NCBI GenBank assembly: GCA_947568835.1 | Contig: OX387607.1 | Location: 12,167,701 to 12,231,700, forward strand | Source of the DNA: Protonemura montana | Lineage: Eukaryota > Arthropoda > Insecta > Plecoptera > Nemouridae | Length of the DNA: 64,000 nucleotides | Direction of reading: 5' to 3' | Shown: positions 25,001 to 31,000 of the stretch, piece by piece | Numbering within the stretch: the first letter of the stretch is position 1 | Layout: each line of letters starts with the position of its first letter | Notes under the pieces: model-generated | What the model saw: the letters and a program-made list of their open reading frames with translations, nothing else | Database searches by the model: none | What the model was told of the DNA's origin: nothing | Made by a program: the position numbers and the translations under genes

Positions 25001-28000
25001 ACACTAGTCTCTTCTGGCGGTGAACTCGATTGTCACCCACTTTAACCGAGACAAAATCTTTTTTACCCGGCATGACACGGCTTACATCATCATTTTCATA
25101 AAACTCTTCAATCAGTTGAATGCAATCAGGGGAAAGAGTTTTTCCTGCTTTTTGATTTGCAGATGGCAGTATCCCTTGGGCCTTTACTAGTTGTTTGGTT
25201 TTACGTACCAAATGGTTAGATGCATTGAACTCTTGCATTATTCTCTTAATGCTCCAACTTTTTGGAAGCACAGATAAAATTGTTATTTTCTCGCTTCTGG
25301 TACTCGTCTTAAACTTTTCTTTCAGTTGTGCTATTATCTCTGACCCATCACGGATGCTGTCCTTGCACTCCTCTGAAGATGTCAAATCTTCTTTGCTGAT
25401 TTCTTCATTACTGGGAGATACTAGTTCCAATCTCTTCTTTACACCTTGTGTTATTTCGCTGAACTTTCTTTTCGAATAAAACATAGATTTACCCTTTAGT
25501 TTGGTGGTATTAATAGGTGACACACCAAATGCAGCTAAAGACTGATTCACGGCATCTGCTTCACAGGGTATGTCCACGAAAGGTAGGTCAAGTTCAGTGG
25601 ATTTAGTTGGCGTTAGAACAGAAACGGTTGTTAGTTCCTTCAGCCTGAGCGAGAGCAGCTTACGGCAAGTTGAGCATAATTTCTTTCCAGGGATGAGGTC
25701 GGCAATCTCCAAGTATTTCGTCCTGGATGCTGCATTAATTTCTCTTAACCCATTAACTTTCACTATTCCACAGTGAGCCTGAAACGGATCGCAGCATAAC
25801 TTGTGGTGACAGCTATACAGACGAAGGAATTTCTTTTCATGTAAATGACACACGGTCTTCACATTATCACACTTAGTACGCAGAGCTAATGATAACTGCT
25901 GGTCACTATTGAAACTTTCAATGCTTTTAATCGCTAGATCTTCGATGGGTCCACATTCTTCTTCAAAGAACAGTCCAATTGAGCACATTATGAATCTCTA
26001 AATAAAAGGTGCTTGAGAGCAAATTAGCTTCTATCCTCATCAACATGAGGCCAGAGACTGATTGCTTTAGTCCAGACAAGAAATTACCAAACTTTTTACT
26101 TGTAACCTGTTACAACTTGATCCATGATTCAGGAGCATGACAAACAATCTATAGTTGTATTCTAGGGAATACCATTTTAAGATTCTTGTAGATGCAAGTC
26201 CAGACAAGAAATGAACAAACTTTTGACTTCTATGAACTGTTTCAACTTGATCCATGATTTACAGGAATATGGCAAACAATCGATTTGTATTGTAGAGAAT
26301 AACATTTCAAGAACATGCAACTGTGCAAACAAAAATCAACTTTAATATAAAATATATGCCAGTGCTCTGATCACAATAATTGTGATCAAAATGCTGTTCT
26401 ACTGGCAAAAAGGCACTTTTTTATAGAAAAAATTTTTTTTCTTGGAAAGTGGTAAAACACCCATCTTGATTTTTGGAACACATGATCATATGTATGTTCT
26501 GTATATATAGAAAAAAAATCAGGCAAATCAAAAATGACTCATCAGCGATATGGTCATTTTGGAAAATGCAGATGTGTAAAATCACAATTAAATTCGTATT
26601 AACATATCGTCATTTTTGTTTCCATATTCAGGTAGGGTATGAAATTACCTTTCAGATGATTTTTTTCCCAGCTCTGTAGCTCCCATAGAACCCTAGATAT
26701 TGCGTAGAAAGGGTGGTCACTACACGCCCGGGGGGCAAAATGACCCCAACTTCCCCCCCTTGTAATATCCGAACGGTTGGACCAAAAAAAAAAAAAAAAA
26801 AAAATAGCCCCTAAGTCAACAAACTTAACAAGTATACCAATTTTCATCAAAATCTGGGTCGGTCAAAGTGAAATTTAATTAAAAGTGAGTGATTACACAT
26901 GGAATGACCCATATGGTACAATAGAATATATTGTTACCGTCACTATATTCAACTCTTTCAATAATTTACGGCACGATCGCCTTCTCCTTACTCCCTTTAT
27001 TATCCTAACAGCCTTTTTTTGGGTAATGAACACCTTATTTGCTGCTGGCCACCCACCCCATACAATTATTCCATAGCTAAGTATGGATTGTATATTTGCA
27101 TGAAAAGCAATTTTCAATGTGGTGACATGTACATGGTTTGCTAGCATTTTCAAGGCAAAACAAGCCGAGTTTAGCCTATTAATAATCTTTCTCGCGTGAT
27201 CCTTCCAATTTAATCTATAATCAATCTGCACACCTAATTATCGTGTATATAGTTAGTTCCAAATGTCTTATTTGGAGAAAAGTATGCCAAATCTAAAAGA
27301 AAAAAACGGCTTCTAGGGTCTAATTCTTAGAACAAGACATGTTTTGAGAAAGGAATTTGTTTTGTCGTAATTACAATTTGTTAGGATTGATTATTTTTAG
27401 TGTTCAGTGAGATTCATGGACACTGGTTTGATAAGGGGCGCTGTGGCAGAGTAGTTAAAGATGAACCTCAGGCCATGACTTAGTTGAAGTTTGAAAACTA
27501 CTGCTTCTGAATAGATGTTAATTTTGGTTCCCATTCATCAGAGCATTGTAAAAGCAGTAGACTAAAACTTCCTTTTTTCAACAGTTCAGTAATTATAAAT
27601 GATACTGGCTTTTTGACTCATGTCTACTTAATCTAACCTTAGTACTAGTTTTGACAAAAACTATTTGAACAGGCTTTTGAAAGCTTGATGACGAACAACT
27701 AAATTTACCAGCGTTGTTTAACACTTACCTGTTACTTTATCAAGGGTTGAAGCAGTCCTGACAATTATCCAATTACAAAAGAATAATAAAAAAAATATAT
27801 ATATATACATATAAGGACTGATTGAACCCCAGGTAAAGTAACAGGTACAAGTTACAAAACGTCGGGAAATTTAGTTGTACTTCACTTAGCATTCAAAGCC
27901 CAGTTCAAATAGTTTTTTTCAATTATAAATAATCATATGATAAGGGCACTTTGTTACCATAATGGCCAATATTGCTAGTTTGTCACCACTGCAAACCCTC

Positions 28001-31000
28001 TCTCACTGACAGGCAATGCCCTTCCTGGCCTGCCTTGTAACTTTGAGAGGGAGACTGAAGGAGCGGCATCCACTCGCTTGGTCCTCTGCATGGCCTTGTG
28101 GCACTATAGCTGCCCTACAAATCAACGTTACTTGACATGCCCTGCCAGGCTTTCATAGGGCAGTTGACTTTGATGTGAAAAACCATGCGGCTTAGCCATT
28201 GTTTTGATATGAGTATGACAAATGCAGCTTAACTATGTTGTTTGTTAACTTTTTAGTTTTTAGCAAACATTTTTGCTGTATCCTTAGCCAAAGTATTTAT
28301 AACTTCAATAAAAATTTGACACCGATTTTTGTAGCATATCAATAGCTGTCACCAAGTCAATTTTTGAAGTATCCAGAACCAGAGGCGGCCCTGTTCATCC
28401 TCATAAGTCGCTGGTGTGTCACTTCTATTCTACATTTTCGCAGCTTTATTTATCGTCTGTTTTTTTTTTCTTTTTACTATTGCCACATAGTTATATAGTG
28501 AACGGTCACGTTTCTGTAGCTGATGATCAACTTCAACAGTGTTCATTGCTTGATTGCTTACGTTTTGGTCCCTTTCTTTCAGCGGCTGCCCCTGCTGCCC
28601 CTGCTGCCAAGGAGGGTAGTGGCAAGAAGGACAAGAAGAAGGAGAAACCCAAGAAAGAGGAGGCGCCCCCAGCAGAGGAGCCTGACGAGGCTGAGCTGGC
28701 GCTAGCAGCCGAGCCCAAGAGCAAAGACCCTTTCGATGCGCTGCCCAAAGGGTAAGCCGACTCTTGGCATTATTTTGGTGGTTTTACTGATAAGAACAAG
28801 ACAATGAGTGCTGAGAGACCAGTTCTGCCTGCCCTAATTTTTTTCACGTTTCTGTCGAGTTCCTGCTCATTTGTCCACTCAGCGTTCCATCTTGGTTAGC
28901 TTCGACTCTCGTAACTTTGTTAGTCTTACTTGGAATGAATTGGATACAGCTTGCTTTGTCCTTTTGGTGATCCCAATCTGATTGGCTCATATGATGACAA
29001 AAATTTCTGACACCTCGAATGACTCACTGTGATTCGAACTCCAGAACTGAGAGCCTCTGCAGTTGCTAGAAAATTATCCTTTGCCTTCAGAACTAAACAG
29101 GTTGTGTCGGGTCTGCGGAACACCAAAAAGTAATCTAATCAACCGAGTTGCAAGAGTCAAAACCTCCCGTAGTGACGTCTTGTAATTGATAGATGCTTGG
29201 TTAAATAAATAAAAAATTGCGGACAAGTAAATGAGATAAAGGTTTTGTTTTGCAGCACGTGGAACATGGATGACTTCAAGCGATGCTACTCCAACGAAGA
29301 CGAGGCCAAGTCCATCCCGTACTTCTGGGAGAAGTTTGATGCAGCCAACTACTCAATCTGGTTTGGGGAATACAAGTATGAGGAGGAGCTGACCAAGGTG
29401 TTCATGAGCTGCAACCTTATTGGTGGTGAGTACGACTTTTATCTTTCCCAGGCTATACAAATATTTTTGGCATGCACTAGGAATCGGAGCTTAGGCCAGG
29501 ATTGACTTGCTCTTGATTTTACTCTGAAAAGTTCTTGAAGGAGCAGTACAGCTAGATCTAGAAATTTGAAAGACTTGCTTTATCTAATCTCAGATTTCTT
29601 TCTGTATGAAACAACTATCTGAAAGGTTACAAAAACTTGTTGTATTTCAACACTGATTTTTACAAACTCCATCCGTAGCAGTTGTTCTCTCAGATCGTCA
29701 GTAGGCCATAGATGTGTATAATAAGAAATTCTGCCAGCACTGTGGCATGTTCTGGTTGTGCTGACATTTTCTTTCTGCATTTGACAGGCATGTACCAACG
29801 ACTAGACAAGATGCGGAAGTGTGCTTTCGCCTCTGCCGGAGTCTTTGGCGAGGACAACAATAGCTCTATCAGCGGTGTGTGGGTTTGGCGCGGTCAGGAG
29901 CTGGCCTTCCCTGTAAGTTTCTTTCCACCATTGAGTTATTCGGTGTTATTAAAGAGGTCTCCCCTCCATAAATGCGTTTGCAGCCGTTTCCCAAAACTGT
30001 AAACGCAGCAACTCTTCGGGTTGTGGAGGCAGAGGAACGGGTGGTTCCACTCTGACGGGCTCCGCATGCTCGGTCAGGACTAAGAACACCAGACAATCTT
30101 GACTAGACACTAATCAATCTCGCCAGGACTCTTGCTCTGTCAGTTATCAAAATCCGAGGCTGATAATGTCTTGATTGCATTTCATTTGTTGACAAACACT
30201 CCTATTCCACAAGGGTTGGTACCTTGCATTATGAAATATGAAACGAAAAGCAACCCAACATTGAGCTGGACGAAATGTGATGGTCAAAGTGGTAAATACA
30301 AATCCTTAAAATCTGGCTCGAGTGGTATTTCGTTGTAAATTGACGGTCCACCAAGGGGTGTCCCAGACACTGCTTATTCTTGGTGCATCCAATCAAGCTT
30401 GTTTCCCCTCTGTAAAAGCATTTGCAGCCAACCTGTGGGCTGTGAATGCTGCAACTCATTGGGTTGCAGAGGCAGAAGAACGGGTGGTTCCACTCTGGCG
30501 GGCTCCTCATGCCCGGCCAGGACTAAGAACACCTGACAAATCACTCTGCTAATCTTGCTGGGATCCTGCCTTCCCTCTGTCTGTGATAAGAGTGAAAGTA
30601 GACCAGCCCTAAGTGTAGTTGTTACCAAGCAACCTGAAGCAATTTGACTGTAATGTGTCCTGAATTAGAGCTTTGCAATGAAGCACAAGGTGGTAAAAAA
30701 CACCTGCAAAGTCTGTTTGGAGCGGTATTTGCTTGTAAATGGTCAACCAACCAAGGTCCAGGCTCTGCTTATCCGTGTTGCAACCAATGAAGCTAGTACT
30801 CCCTCCATGAATGCGTTTGCAGCCGGCTCCCAGAGCTGTGAACGCAGCAACTCTTCGGGTTGTGGAGGCAGAGGAACGGGTGGTTCCACTCTGGCGGGCT
30901 CCGCATGCTCGGTCAGGACTAAGAACACCAGACAATCTTGACTAGACACTAATCAATCTCGCCAGGACTCTTGCTCTGTCAGTTATCAAAATCCGAGACT

